Below the pieces are notes generated by a model. The model ran no database searches. It saw only the letters and a program-made list of their open reading frames with translations, and was not told the DNA's origin. The position numbers were made by a program, and so were the translations under genes. 64,000 bases of DNA from Sphingomonadales bacterium Ga0077557 (lineage in GTDB: Bacteria; Pseudomonadota; Alphaproteobacteria; Sphingomonadales; Sphingomonadaceae): assembly GCA_001464615.1 (NCBI GenBank), contig LNFI01000036.1:1-64000 (forward strand), in the 5' to 3' direction. Positions within the stretch are counted from its first letter, which is position 1, and every line of letters starts with the position of its first letter. Shown in pieces: positions 1-8,625 of this stretch.

Positions 1-52
1 CACCGCATCCTACACGGCAGTGACCAGCATACGATATCCCGCTAAGACGAGG

Positions 53-97
53 GCGAACGGCGTACGGGTTGATCCAATCCAAAGTCATCAGACTCTA
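53..97. repeat. 45-bp intergenic repeat, copy 1
   Basis: This stretch matches 17326-17370 at 40 of 45 positions. The shared core TCCAATCCAAAGTCATCAGA is identical in both copies. The left end (GCGAACGG) is the same as the outer arm of the REP-like palindrome that precedes copy 2, so the unit looks like a palindrome tail plus conserved flank. Here the ssb stop codon lies inside the repeat. I see no gene in 1-94. Confidence 0.7.
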
Positions 98-640
98 GAA
101 CGGCACGTCGTCGTCCAGATCATCGGGGAAGCCACCGCCGCTATTGCCGCCGCCAAAGCCGCCACCGCCACCGCGATTGCCACCACCGCCGCCACGGGGG
201 GCACTTGATCCGCCGCCAAAGTCATCGCGGCCGCCATCCCAGTCACCGCCACCGCCGCCTGATCCACCGCCCGATCCGCCGCCACCCGGCGCACCATCGA
301 GCATCGTCAGCACCGAGTTGAAACCCTGGAGCACGATTTCGGTCGAATAACGATCATTGCCGCTGGCATCCTGCCATTTGCGGGTCTTGAGCGCGCCTTC
401 GATATAGACTTTCGAGCCCTTTCGCAGATAGCGCTCAGCGACATTGGCCAGGCCTTCGTTGAAGATCGCCACCGAATGCCATTCGGTCGCTTCTTTGCGC
501 TCGCCGCTATTCTTGTCCTTCCACGTGTCCGACGTGGCGATGCGCAGATTCACCACCTTGCCGCCATTCTGGAAGGTTTTGCTTTCCGGGTCGCGCCCGA
601 GATTGCCGACGATGATCACCTTGTTGACGCTGCCCGCCAT
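95..640 (-). CDS. ssb: Single-stranded DNA-binding protein
   Basis: SSB coats single-stranded DNA during replication, recombination and repair and recruits partner proteins through its C-terminal tip. The 181-residue product opens with the OB-fold (residues about 1-113, with a GNLGRDPE motif near the N-terminus). It then has a glycine-rich disordered linker (about 115-167) and ends in the acidic tip DDDVPF. I start it at the ATG at 640, because the frame upstream runs back into feoB and does not resemble SSB. The gap to the feoB stop is only 10 bp, so it is probably co-transcribed with feoAB or read from a promoter inside feoB. The glycine-rich linker gives proline-rich shadow frames on the other strand. 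Confidence 0.96.
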   Translation of the reverse strand: MAGSVNKVIIVGNLGRDPESKTFQNGGKVVNLRIATSDTWKDKNSGERKEATEWHSVAIFNEGLANVAERYLRKGSKVYIEGALKTRKWQDASGNDRYSTEIVLQGFNSVLTMLDGAPGGGGSGGGSGGGGGDWDGGRDDFGGGSSAPRGGGGGNRGGGGGFGGGNSGGGFPDDLDDDVPF

Positions 641-650
641 ATTCTTGTTC

Positions 651-2516
651 CTAAAGCCCGAGTGCGATGGCGCCCCAATAGGTCGCTCCTGCAGCGATGT
701 AAGCCAGCACGAACAGATAGCCAACCATGAAGGCAGGCCAACGCCAGCTATTGGTCTCGCGCCGGGTGACGGCGATGGTCGAGATGCATTGCGGCGCGAA
801 GACAAACCACATCAGGAAGGCAAGCGCGGTCGGCAGCGACCAGTGCGTCTTCAGATTGGCAGCAAGCGCTTTCTGTCCTGATTCGGCGTCTGGGTTGTCG
901 ATCGCATAGACTGTGCCGAGCGCTGCGACCGCGACCTCGCGCGCGGCCATCGCCGGGATCAAGGCCAGCGCGATGTCGCGATCGAAACCGATTGGCTTCA
1001 GCACCACCGCGAGGCCATTGGCGATGCGACCAGCGATAGAATAATTGACCGGCGAAATCGGGCTGCCGACCGGCGGCTTGGGAAAGCTCAGCAACAGCCA
1101 GAGCGCGACCGTTGAATAGAGGATGATCGTGCCTGCGCGGCGCAGGAAGATGACGACTCGGCTCCACAGCCCCTGCGCAATGTCGCGCGCGCGCGGCATT
1201 TGATATTTGGGCATTTCCATCATGAAGCCCGATGACGCGCCCTGGGTCACAGTGTTGCGCAGCACCAGCGCCGCCACGAACGCGCCGATCACGCCGAAGA
1301 TATAGAGCCCGAACATCACCACGCCCTGCAGCCCGACAAACGGCAGCACCGGCGTATTGGGGATCAGCGCGCCAATGATCAGCGTATAGACCGGCAACCG
1401 GGCCGAGCAGGTCATCAGCGGCGCAATCAGAATCGTCGTCAGCCGGTCCTTCTCGTCTTCGATCGTCCGCGTCGCCATGATGCCGGGGACAGCGCAGGCA
1501 AAGCTCGACAGCAAAGGAATGAAGGCGCGGCCCGACAGGCCAACACTCGCCATCACCCGGTCCATCAGAAAGGCAGCGCGAACCATATAGCCGCTCGCCT
1601 CCAAGAGCAGGATGAAGAAGAACAGGATCATGATCTGCGGCAGGAAGACGAGCACCGCGCCCACGCCCGCAATCGCGCCATCGACGATCAGCGACTGAAA
1701 GAACCCCTCACCGAAGCGCGCGGTGATCGCTGCCCCGAGCGCGCTGAATCCGGCATCGATTGCATCGGCCGGCACCTTCGCCCAGCTGAACACCGCCTGG
1801 AACATCAGGAACAAAATCGTCGCCAGCAGGATCATCCCCCAAACCGGGTGCAGCGCAATCGAATCGAGCGTGTGGGTCCAGCGGCGGGTGGGGGTTTCGG
1901 ATATCGTCGCTGCAACCGCGATCGTGCGCGCGCGGCGTTGCAGCGTGACGATATCCTCCTGCACGCTACCGTCACTGGCGCGCAAGCGCGTGAGCGGACC
2001 GTGATCGACCATCGCGGCGACCTGTGTCTTCAGCTCATCCAGCCCGCGTTTTCTGACCGCGACCGTCGGCACCACTGGCACGCCGAGCTCCCGTGACAAG
2101 GCGGCCGCGTCGAGCATCAACCCGTCACGCTCGGCGAGATCGATCATGTTGAGCGCAACCACCACCGGCAGCCCGAGCGCGATCAACTGCAGCGCAAAGC
2201 GCAGATGATTGTCGAGATTGGCGGCATCGACCACCACGATCAGCGCGTCGGGCAACCGTTCACCCACTTGTGCACCGGTCACCACGTCGCGCGTGACGCG
2301 CTCGTCGGGGCTGCCGGGATCCAACGAATAGGCACCGGGCAGATCGACCAGCTCGACCGGCCGACCGTCAGGCAGCGCGAGCCGTCCCGAATGCCGTTCA
2401 ACCGTCACGCCAGGATAATTGCCGACCTTTTGCCGCGCACCGGTCAGCGCGTTGAACAGGGCGCTTTTGCCGGCATTGGGATTGCCGACCAGCGCGACCA
2501 GCGGGGCAGGAGTCAT
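651..2516 (-). CDS. feoB: Ferrous iron transport protein B
   Basis: FeoB is the inner-membrane GTPase transporter for Fe(II). The 621-residue product has an N-terminal G domain with G1 GNPNAGKS (11-18), a G2 region around 33-40, G3 DLPG (58-61) and G4 NMID (123-126). A helical spacer follows, then the polytopic membrane part with the two Gate regions. The ATG at 2516 overlaps the feoA stop as ATGA, and a longer frame upstream would read through feoA. The length is at the short end for FeoB, because the C-terminal extension of enteric FeoB is absent. The feoA-feoB order and overlap support one transcript, likely iron-regulated. Confidence 0.95.
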   Translation of the reverse strand: MTPAPLVALVGNPNAGKSALFNALTGARQKVGNYPGVTVERHSGRLALPDGRPVELVDLPGAYSLDPGSPDERVTRDVVTGAQVGERLPDALIVVVDAANLDNHLRFALQLIALGLPVVVALNMIDLAERDGLMLDAAALSRELGVPVVPTVAVRKRGLDELKTQVAAMVDHGPLTRLRASDGSVQEDIVTLQRRARTIAVAATISETPTRRWTHTLDSIALHPVWGMILLATILFLMFQAVFSWAKVPADAIDAGFSALGAAITARFGEGFFQSLIVDGAIAGVGAVLVFLPQIMILFFFILLLEASGYMVRAAFLMDRVMASVGLSGRAFIPLLSSFACAVPGIMATRTIEDEKDRLTTILIAPLMTCSARLPVYTLIIGALIPNTPVLPFVGLQGVVMFGLYIFGVIGAFVAALVLRNTVTQGASSGFMMEMPKYQMPRARDIAQGLWSRVVIFLRRAGTIILYSTVALWLLLSFPKPPVGSPISPVNYSIAGRIANGLAVVLKPIGFDRDIALALIPAMAAREVAVAALGTVYAIDNPDAESGQKALAANLKTHWSLPTALAFLMWFVFAPQCISTIAVTRRETNSWRWPAFMVGYLFVLAYIAAGATYWGAIALGL

Positions 2517-2773
2517 TCGGCGGGGTGAAGCGGGGAGACTTGGATGGCGCCAGCGACCGCGCGCCGCAGCGCCACTGTCATTCGGCCGATCCGGCACGCA
2601 ATCGGTCCGCCACCCAGCCGCGCGCGGTGCAGCACTTCGACACCGACGCCTTCGTCAAAGCCAAGTTCGCGCAGGCGGCGCGCTTCGGGCCCTGCCAAAC
2701 GCGCCCAATCGACCGACGCCACCGTCGCGCATTGACGAAGGGCAAGCTGTTCGAGGCTGACGCGACTCTGCAT
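2513..2773 (-). CDS. feoA: Ferrous iron transport protein A
   Basis: FeoA is a small cytoplasmic SH3-like protein that works with FeoB in Fe(II) uptake. The product is 86 residues from the ATG at 2773 (a GTG lies one codon upstream) and has the FeoA pattern ELGFDEGVGVEVLHRA followed by a second beta-rich half. It overlaps feoB by four bases. The palindrome at 2797-2809, 24 bp upstream, is a candidate iron-responsive operator. Confidence 0.9.
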   Translation of the reverse strand: MQSRVSLEQLALRQCATVASVDWARLAGPEARRLRELGFDEGVGVEVLHRARLGGGPIACRIGRMTVALRRAVAGAIQVSPLHPAE

Positions 2774-2796
2774 CACCTGCAGATAGGCGTATTGCG

Positions 2797-2809
2797 ATTG
2801 ATTATCAAT
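2797..2809. promoter_or_regulatory. Candidate Fur-type operator before feoA
   Basis: ATTGATTATCAAT is a perfect 6-1-6 palindrome, AT-rich in a GC-rich context, 24 bp upstream of the feoA ATG. It resembles the GATAAT/ATTATC half-sites of Fur-family boxes and sits where a feo promoter is expected. The assignment rests on sequence resemblance and position only. Confidence 0.45.
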
Positions 2810-2830
2810 AACCCCTGGCGGCGACCCGCC

Positions 2831-3130
2831 TTATAATGTCACGACCAAGGCAGCGATTTCGGCCAGGCGGGCATCATTTCGCTTGTAGAATGTCCATTGC
2901 TTGATGCGTTTTTGCCCCACCAGTCCTGCGCCGACCAGCTGGCGCATATGCTCGCTCAATGTCGATGCACTGATGCCGAGTTTGTCGGCAATTCGTTGTC
3001 CGCACACGCCGTCCTCGACCAGGTCACCATCCACTTGCGGCAGGAAATGGGCGCGCGGGTCTTTAAGCCAGCCCAGGATCGCTAGTCGGCTCGGATTGCC
3101 CAAGATGCGAAACAGGTCGGCGTCTTGCAT
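2831..3130 (-). CDS. ArsR-family winged-helix regulator
   Basis: A 99-residue protein with the single-domain ArsR layout: FRILGNPSRLAIL in helix 1, then a helix-turn-helix with recognition sequence GISASTLSEHMRQL at about 52-65, then a beta wing with WTFYKR. Such proteins repress transcription by binding short palindromes. It has one cysteine (C43), so classic thiol metal sensing is not evident. It is divergent from the PhzF gene, with a 13-bp palindrome in the 41-bp gap, so it probably controls itself and phzF. It also lies upstream of feoA in the same orientation, 57 bp away. Confidence 0.85.
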   Translation of the reverse strand: MQDADLFRILGNPSRLAILGWLKDPRAHFLPQVDGDLVEDGVCGQRIADKLGISASTLSEHMRQLVGAGLVGQKRIKQWTFYKRNDARLAEIAALVVTL

Positions 3131-3147
3131 TTCGTTCCTTGGCGAAT

Positions 3148-3160
3148 TAACGAAGCGTTA
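3148..3160. promoter_or_regulatory. Operator-like palindrome between arsR-type gene and phzF
   Basis: TAACGAAGCGTTA is a perfect 5-3-5 inverted repeat in the 41-bp gap between the divergent ArsR-type gene and the PhzF gene. Its position and size fit an ArsR-family operator. A related ATAAC/GTTAT repeat precedes the second ArsR gene at 30977-30992. Confidence 0.45.
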
Positions 3161-3171
3161 TCACGGAGATT

Positions 3172-4074
3172 ATGATGCCGCGCTACGATTTTGAAACCGT
3201 CGATGTCTTTACCGATCAGCGCTTCGGCGGCAATCCACTCGCGGTTTTCACCGATGCATCGGGCATGGACAGCGCGACGATGCAGGCGCTCGCTGCCGAA
3301 CTCAACCTCAGCGAGACCGCCTTTGTCCTGCCGCCGAGTGATCCCGCCAATGATGCGCGAGTCCGTATCTTCAATCGCAGCGCGGAAATGCCGTTTGCTG
3401 GCCATCCCAGCATTGGCACGGCCTGTGTGCTCGCCCGTCGCCGCGCGTATCGCGGTGCGAGCCTGAAGCTCGAACTGACCGCCGGCCTGGTCGAGGCGGC
3501 GCTCCAGCGCAGCGCGACCGGACGAGTAACGGGCGCCCGCATCGCGGCTCCACAACCGCTGACGACCGCTGCCATCCTTGAACCGGCGGCCATCGCTGCC
3601 TGTCTTGGATTGCCGACGAAATCGGTGCTCAGCGACCCGCACCCGCCAACCGAGATTGCGGTCGGCATGAATTTTGTCGCCGCCGCCGTAACGCCGGACG
3701 GGATCGCGCAAGCCGTGCCCGACATCGCCCGGTTCCGCGAAACACGCACGCAGATGGCGGGCAGCGGCGACAGGCTGTCGCTGCTGATTTATGCACGCAA
3801 TGCCGACCAAATTCATGCCCGCATGTTTGCGCCACTGGCGGGGACTTACGAAGATCCCGCAACCGGCAGCGCCAACGCCGCGCTCGCGGCATTTCTGGTA
3901 TCGATCGATGGCGTTGAGGAGGCCCGCTTCTCCTCCCGCCAGGGGGCCGAGATGGGCCGTCCAAGCGTGTTGCACCTCACCGCGCGCCAAACATCGGCGG
4001 GAATCGTCGCCACTGTCGCTGGCGATTGCGTCCCGATGTTCAGCGGCTGCTGGGACGATCACACCGCTGGATAG
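3172..4074 (+). CDS. PhzF-family isomerase-like protein
   Basis: A 300-residue member of the PhzF / diaminopimelate-epimerase-fold family. Members isomerise small metabolites, but most, including this one, have no assigned substrate. Visible signatures are FGGNPLAVF (about 18-26), the catalytic glutamate in NLSETAFV (E48), the MPFAGHPSIGTA block, and the C-terminal DPATGSANAALAAFL block. Two consecutive ATGs at 3172 and 3175 can serve as start. The end overlaps the convergent COQ9 gene by 16 bp. A role in phenazine synthesis is not implied, as no other phz gene is present. Confidence 0.88.
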   Translation: MMPRYDFETVDVFTDQRFGGNPLAVFTDASGMDSATMQALAAELNLSETAFVLPPSDPANDARVRIFNRSAEMPFAGHPSIGTACVLARRRAYRGASLKLELTAGLVEAALQRSATGRVTGARIAAPQPLTTAAILEPAAIAACLGLPTKSVLSDPHPPTEIAVGMNFVAAAVTPDGIAQAVPDIARFRETRTQMAGSGDRLSLLIYARNADQIHARMFAPLAGTYEDPATGSANAALAAFLVSIDGVEEARFSSRQGAEMGRPSVLHLTARQTSAGIVATVAGDCVPMFSGCWDDHTAG

Positions 4075-4724
4075 CGCAACCTGCCGATAAACCGGCTAAA
4101 GCTTGGCAGATTGGCCGTGCGGGCGGTGAAGCCTGCCTTGGCCTTTTCAAAGCGCATGATCCCTTCGATCCGCCGGGCCAGGAAGGCGCGGGTATCGGCC
4201 CAATCCTCGCTCTCATCGTCGAGGAAGACGGTGACGGTGGCCGCATAGACGCCACCGAGGATCGCCCGCTTGGTATAATGGTTGTAATCGGTCGCGGTAT
4301 CGCCAGCGAGCCGCCACATCGTATCAACACTGCGCCAGCCAAGCTTGCCCGCCCGTACCACATTTTGGGGCATCGCCAGAATCGCCATCGCCCGGCGCAG
4401 TGATTCGCGATTATCGGCCACTGCAGCCAGTCGCGCTTCGACCAAAGCGGTAACCTTTGCGCGCACCTTCATCCGGCCAAGTGCTACCGCGGGCACCGCC
4501 TCGGTCATTTGCCGGTCAACATCAGCGAACCAGGCATCAATCATGTCGACGGCGCCGCCGCCAAAGGCCAAAGCGGCGATATCGGGATCGATCCCCGCCG
4601 CATCAGCAGCGGCATCAAGCGCGGCGTTGGTCCAGCCGTCAAAAGCAGCATTATCGGCGATCAGCGGCGCAAGCGTCGCGCGGATTTCGTCGATGGTTGC
4701 ATCAGTCGCAGCAGCGGCAGGCAT
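4059..4724 (-). CDS. COQ9-family ubiquinone biosynthesis protein
   Basis: COQ9 proteins are lipid-binding TetR-fold proteins that present ubiquinone intermediates to the hydroxylases of the CoQ pathway. The 221-residue product has the typical C-terminal COQ9 domain: WRSVDTMWRLAGDTATDYNHYTKR at about 130-153, then the ILGGVYAATVTVFLDD stretch and a membrane-binding helix near RRIEGIMRFEKAK. The N-terminal third is alanine-rich and helical. The family occurs in alphaproteobacteria and mitochondria. Its last 16 bp overlap the end of phzF on the other strand. Confidence 0.9.
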   Translation of the reverse strand: MPAAAATDATIDEIRATLAPLIADNAAFDGWTNAALDAAADAAGIDPDIAALAFGGGAVDMIDAWFADVDRQMTEAVPAVALGRMKVRAKVTALVEARLAAVADNRESLRRAMAILAMPQNVVRAGKLGWRSVDTMWRLAGDTATDYNHYTKRAILGGVYAATVTVFLDDESEDWADTRAFLARRIEGIMRFEKAKAGFTARTANLPSFSRFIGRLRYPAV

Positions 4725-4750
4725 GGGTGATCTCCTCCAGATTGGGCTGA

Positions 4751-5665
4751 TTAGCTGCTCGCCGGGGCCAAGCCAAGCGGCGCGGGCACGGGCCGCCGCA
4801 CCAGCACCAGCGCGATCGCCACTAAGATCGCGCCGATCAGATCAGCTGGGCCCAATTGTTCGCCATAGGCGATCCAGCCCACCGCCGCTGCCACGATCGG
4901 TTGAATCAGCAGGCCGATGCCGATCACCAGGGGCGATAATTTCCCCAGGGCGTAGATCATCATCCCCTGACCCAATACCTGGCTGCAAAAGGTCAGGCCG
5001 ATCAGGACTCCCCAATGATCGGGCAGGATTTTTTCGCCCAGCAGCATCGCAACTATCAACAGCGGGGCAATGCTCGCGATGGTCGACATCGCAAGTGCGG
5101 CCAAGGGGGCCATTGTTTCACGCGCGCGCGCCATCAGCACGAAATAGGCGGTGTACAGAATCCCCGCCAGCAGACAGAAAAGATCGCCACCCAGATGGCG
5201 CGGATCAAGACGATAGGATTGCCCCATCAGCAATGCCGCGCCGATCCCGGCCAGCAACAGCGCAATGCCCTGGCTCCGGCTAGGCAGGGCGCGGGCGATC
5301 AGAAAGCCGTAAATCGGGAAAAACAGGATCGTCGAATTGCCAAACAAGGTGGCATTGGCGAGCGTGGTGCGCAAAATGCCGATATGCCAACTGGCGAGAT
5401 CGGCGGCGAAGCACATCCCCGACAGGAACACCACCAGCCAGATCGATCGCGAAATCTGCACTGGTCGCCAGCCGGTTGCCCATGCGGCGGCGACCAGCAC
5501 CGGCGCGGCGAGCGCGATCCGCCAGAAGGCCGATGCCACCGGTCCGGTATCGGCCATCCGGACAAACCAGGGGCCAAAGGCGAGCGCGACATTGCCGATC
5601 AACAGCGCCACAAACGCGGAAGCGGGGGGCGCGGCGGGCGGGACAAGGGCGGTAGCTTCGGCCAT
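4751..5665 (-). CDS. EamA/DMT-family transporter
   Basis: A 304-residue inner-membrane protein with about ten hydrophobic segments in two repeated EamA halves (drug/metabolite transporter superfamily). The substrate cannot be read from the sequence; relatives export amino acids or metabolites. I start it at the ATG at 5665 (MAEATALV), because the 18 codons further upstream are polar and unlike the family. It lies 26 bp downstream of... the COQ9 gene start on the same strand is next in order, so the two may be co-transcribed with this gene first. Confidence 0.85.
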   Translation of the reverse strand: MAEATALVPPAAPPASAFVALLIGNVALAFGPWFVRMADTGPVASAFWRIALAAPVLVAAAWATGWRPVQISRSIWLVVFLSGMCFAADLASWHIGILRTTLANATLFGNSTILFFPIYGFLIARALPSRSQGIALLLAGIGAALLMGQSYRLDPRHLGGDLFCLLAGILYTAYFVLMARARETMAPLAALAMSTIASIAPLLIVAMLLGEKILPDHWGVLIGLTFCSQVLGQGMMIYALGKLSPLVIGIGLLIQPIVAAAVGWIAYGEQLGPADLIGAILVAIALVLVRRPVPAPLGLAPASS

Positions 5666-5784
5666 GATCGCTTGTTTTTTGGGGGGGCTAGATTTTCTTG
5701 GGCACCAAGGATGGTGCATTGCGGCGCATAGCGTTCTATCTCGGTCCCGTCGCCCTTTTAAGGGCTCAATCAGGGAAGTCCTTC

Positions 5785-6876
5785 ATGCCCAGCCTGTTCG
5801 ATCCTATCCAGCTTGGCGCCATTGCCGCGCCCAATCGCATCCTGATGGCACCGCTGACGCGGGGTCGATCAACCAAGGGCCATGTCCCGCAGCCGGTGAT
5901 GGGCGATTATTATGCGCAGCGCGCCTCGGCAGGGCTGATCATTTCCGAAGCGACCGGCATCAGCCGTCAGGGGCTCGGCTGGCCGTTCGCACCGGGGCTT
6001 TGGACCGACGAGCAGACCGATGCCTGGAAGCCAGTGATCGCGCGCGTGCATGCAGCGGGCGGGCGGATCATTGCGCAGCTTTGGCATATGGGCCGGCAAG
6101 TGCACAGTTCAGTGATCGGCGAGCAGCCAGTCTCGTCGTCGGCCACCGCAACCGCAGGTCAGGCGCATACTTATGAGGGTCGCCAGGATTTTGAGGTTGC
6201 CCGGCCGCTGACCCTTGAGGAGATCCCCGGCGTGATCGCCGATTATGAACGCGCGACGCGCAATGCGATGGCTGCCGGCTTTGATGGCGTCCAGATTCAC
6301 AGCGCCAATGGCTATCTGATCGATCAGTTCCTGCGCAACGGCGCCAATCACCGCGACGACATCTATGGCGGGTCGATCGAGAACCGCACGCGCTTGCTGC
6401 GTGAAGTGACTGAGCGTGTGGCGTCGGTCGCGGGTGCGGATCGTACCTCGGTTCGCCTGTCGCCCAACGGCGATTCGCAGGGCGTTGATGATAGCGATCC
6501 GGCGCCGCTGTTCACGACCGCCGCCAAGATCCTGAGCGAGATCGGCATCGGCTTTCTTGAATTGCGCGAACCCGGCCCCGACGGCACTTTTGGTCGCACC
6601 GATGTCCCCCGGCTGTCGCCTGTCATTCGGGAAGCCTTTGCTGGCCCGCTGGTGGTCAATTCGGATTATGTCACCGCCGAAGCGGCACAGGCGGTGATCG
6701 ATTCCGGCGTGGCGGACGCCGTCAGCTTTGGCCGCACCTTTCTGGCCAATCCCGATCTGCCCGAGCGGCTACGCACCGGCGCGCCGCTCAACGAGGGCAA
6801 TTTCCGCACCTGGTATAGCCAGGGGCCTGAGGGATATATCGATTACCCGTCACTGGAGTCGGTTGCCGCTGAATAG
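5785..6876 (+). CDS. Old yellow enzyme family alkene reductase
   Basis: A 363-residue FMN-dependent NAD(P)H oxidoreductase of the NemA/OYE type, which reduces activated C=C bonds of enals, enones, maleimides or nitro compounds. The TIM-barrel landmarks are present: NRILMAPLTRGRS near the N-terminus, IAQLWHMGRQVH, the substrate-binding HSANGYLIDQFL motif, the GGSIENRTRLL motif, and the phosphate-binding VSFGRTFLANPDLPERL at the C-terminal end. I chose the ATG at 5785, which puts MPSLFDPI at the front as in relatives. No regulator is adjacent. Confidence 0.92.
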   Translation: MPSLFDPIQLGAIAAPNRILMAPLTRGRSTKGHVPQPVMGDYYAQRASAGLIISEATGISRQGLGWPFAPGLWTDEQTDAWKPVIARVHAAGGRIIAQLWHMGRQVHSSVIGEQPVSSSATATAGQAHTYEGRQDFEVARPLTLEEIPGVIADYERATRNAMAAGFDGVQIHSANGYLIDQFLRNGANHRDDIYGGSIENRTRLLREVTERVASVAGADRTSVRLSPNGDSQGVDDSDPAPLFTTAAKILSEIGIGFLELREPGPDGTFGRTDVPRLSPVIREAFAGPLVVNSDYVTAEAAQAVIDSGVADAVSFGRTFLANPDLPERLRTGAPLNEGNFRTWYSQGPEGYIDYPSLESVAAE

Positions 6877-6882
6877 GTTTTT

Positions 6883-7060
6883 GGTTCGCGCAGGGGACGC
6901 AGAGAAGAAGAAGGTTTTGTTCGCGCGGAGACGCGGAGGCGCCGAGAAGGAAAAGCCTGCACCTCCCCAAAAGGCGACGCAGTCTTTCATTCCCCTGTTG
7001 AGAAGCGCGCTGCGCGCCAATGACCCAGCCCCTCTGCGTCTTCGCGCCTCCGCGCGAACC
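6883..7060. repeat. Inverted GCGCGGAGGCGC-type intergenic repeats
   Basis: The 189-bp gap between the alkene reductase and P450 stop codons holds related G-rich blocks. GGTTCGCGCAGGGGACGCAG starts at 6883 and TTCGCGCGGAGACGCGGAGG starts at 6920. Their reverse complement runs 7032-7060 (ending GCGCGAACC). Together they can fold into a long imperfect hairpin between the convergent genes. No protein signal is seen. Confidence 0.5.
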
Positions 7061-7065
7061 AAATT

Positions 7066-8436
7066 CTACAAAGGCAAAAAGCGCAGCGGCAGCCCATCCT
7101 TGGGCCGCGGAATCGGCCAGGGCTGCCATTCCGCGCCGCTGCCCTCGTCCAGTTCGATCCGGTAGCGGCGCAGCAACTGCACCATCAGGATGCGGATCTG
7201 CATCGTCGCGAAGTGCAGCCCCAGGCACATATGCGCACCGCCGCCGAACGGCACCCAGGCATATTTGTGTCGCCCCTTCGATTGCTCGGCCGAAAAGCGC
7301 ATGGGGTCGAATTTTTCGGGTTCGGGCCAGATTTCGGGCATTTTGTGGGTATAGGCCACCGCGATGCTGCAAAAAGCGCCGGCGGGAATATCATAGCCGC
7401 CAAAGCTGAACGGCTTCAGCGCCCGCCTCGGCAAGGAGGGCACCGGGGGGATCAGCCGCAGCGCTTCCTTGAACGCGAAATCGGTCAACTCCAGCCGGTC
7501 AAGCTGCCCATAGGCAAGGCCAGCATCATCGTTCAGGCCCAGCTCGGCGATCTCGGCGCGCAATTTCTCCTGCCATTCGGGATTGCGGCCCAGCAGCATC
7601 ACCAGGCTGGTAGCGGAGGAAGTGATGGTGTCGTGCGCTGCCATCATCAGAAAGTTCATGTGATCAGCAATCGCCATGTCCGACAGCGGCTTGCCGTCCT
7701 CATCGGTTGCGCGGCAGAATTGCGAGAAGAAATCCTGTCCGGTCCCGGCGCGCCGTTTGGGAATCTCCGCCAAGAAGAAATCGACCAGATATTTGCGCGC
7801 CTTCACCCCTTTGGCCATCATCGTGCCAGGAAGAGGCAGGCGGATCGCCGCGACGCTTGCCTGTACCTCATCGACGAACGCCTTGTTGATCCGCGTTGCC
7901 TCTGGCCCCAGATCCATCCCCAGAAAGCTCTCCGCCGCCAGATCGAGCGTCAGTTCCTTCACTGCATCGTAAAATTTTATTGGCTTGTTGCCCCAACTGC
8001 TTACTTGCCGCGAAATGCCTTCATTCAGGGCCTGTGCGTAATGCCGCATCGGTTCAGGCTTGAAGGCAACCGCCATCACCTTGCGATCCGCGCGATGCTT
8101 GTCGAAATCCATCAGCATCAACCCGCGCGGGAACAGCAGATTGAGCAGCGGCCCCCAGCCCTGTTCAGACGAAAACAGCTTGTCGCGATCGAACAGCAGC
8201 AGTTCGTTGGCGTCCGGCCCAACCATATTGACCTGCGGCCCACCAAAGGCGTTGTTGCGGAACACCGGGCCATAGGTCGCAATCATCCGCCGCCCGAACG
8301 CCACCGGATCGCGCAGCATCTTGAAGGTATTGCCGACCAAAGGCAGCCCGTCCTCGCCCGGAATATGTCCGATCGCGCTTTGCGGGATCGGCTTCAGCCA
8401 ATGCGGATTGGCCTTGAAGGTATGGGCGAGCGCCAT
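7066..8436 (-). CDS. Cytochrome P450
   Basis: A 456-residue soluble bacterial P450, a haem-thiolate monooxygenase. The haem-binding loop FGGGAHMCLG spans 397-406, with the axial thiolate at Cys404. The K-helix ExxR is present in FKEALRLIP. The I-helix reads AAHDTITS, with the conserved acid/threonine pair but alanine-histidine in place of the usual Ala-Gly. The substrate is unknown; the overall pattern resembles bacterial P450s related to CYP51/CYP120-like fatty or terpenoid oxidases, but I do not assign a subfamily. No ferredoxin or reductase gene is adjacent. A 7-8-7 inverted repeat lies at 8454-8475 in its promoter region. Confidence 0.93.
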   Translation of the reverse strand: MALAHTFKANPHWLKPIPQSAIGHIPGEDGLPLVGNTFKMLRDPVAFGRRMIATYGPVFRNNAFGGPQVNMVGPDANELLLFDRDKLFSSEQGWGPLLNLLFPRGLMLMDFDKHRADRKVMAVAFKPEPMRHYAQALNEGISRQVSSWGNKPIKFYDAVKELTLDLAAESFLGMDLGPEATRINKAFVDEVQASVAAIRLPLPGTMMAKGVKARKYLVDFFLAEIPKRRAGTGQDFFSQFCRATDEDGKPLSDMAIADHMNFLMMAAHDTITSSATSLVMLLGRNPEWQEKLRAEIAELGLNDDAGLAYGQLDRLELTDFAFKEALRLIPPVPSLPRRALKPFSFGGYDIPAGAFCSIAVAYTHKMPEIWPEPEKFDPMRFSAEQSKGRHKYAWVPFGGGAHMCLGLHFATMQIRILMVQLLRRYRIELDEGSGAEWQPWPIPRPKDGLPLRFLPL

Positions 8437-8453
8437 GGGGGTCTCCGGTGTCG

Positions 8454-8475
8454 TTACTTACATCAGTATAAGTAA
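8454..8475. promoter_or_regulatory. TetR-type operator candidate upstream of the P450 gene
   Basis: A perfect inverted repeat TTACTTA-N8-TAAGTAA starts 17 bp upstream of the P450 ATG. On the minus strand it contains TATACT (8465-8470), a plausible -10 element. This layout fits a repressor of the TetR type covering the promoter. No TetR gene lies near it. Confidence 0.5.
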
Positions 8476-8525
8476 GCCTTTGCGCAAACGCCAGCGTAGC
8501 CGATATTGGCCGATATCGCCCAATG

Positions 8526-8594
8526 CCGTTCGGGCTGAGCGAAGTCGAAGCCCAGGCGCTGTGATTGGGCTTCGACTTCGCTCAGCCCGAACGG
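8526..8594. repeat. REP-like palindrome with perfect 29-bp arms
   Basis: The left arm 8526-8554 and right arm 8566-8594 are perfect reverse complements, separated by 11 bases. Both are built on CGTTCGGGCTGAGCGAAGTC. The element lies between the P450 promoter and the 3' end of a GNAT gene. Variants of the unit occur at 17263-17334 and 20268-20370. Confidence 0.85.
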
Positions 8595-8625
8595 GTGGGG
8601 TTATTCAAGCGATACCAATCTTGTT

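Noticed and set aside
144..350. Proline-rich plus-strand frame and short repeats that look like a low-complexity array
   Set aside because: This is the glycine-rich linker of SSB read on the other strand; it is not a CRISPR or a gene.
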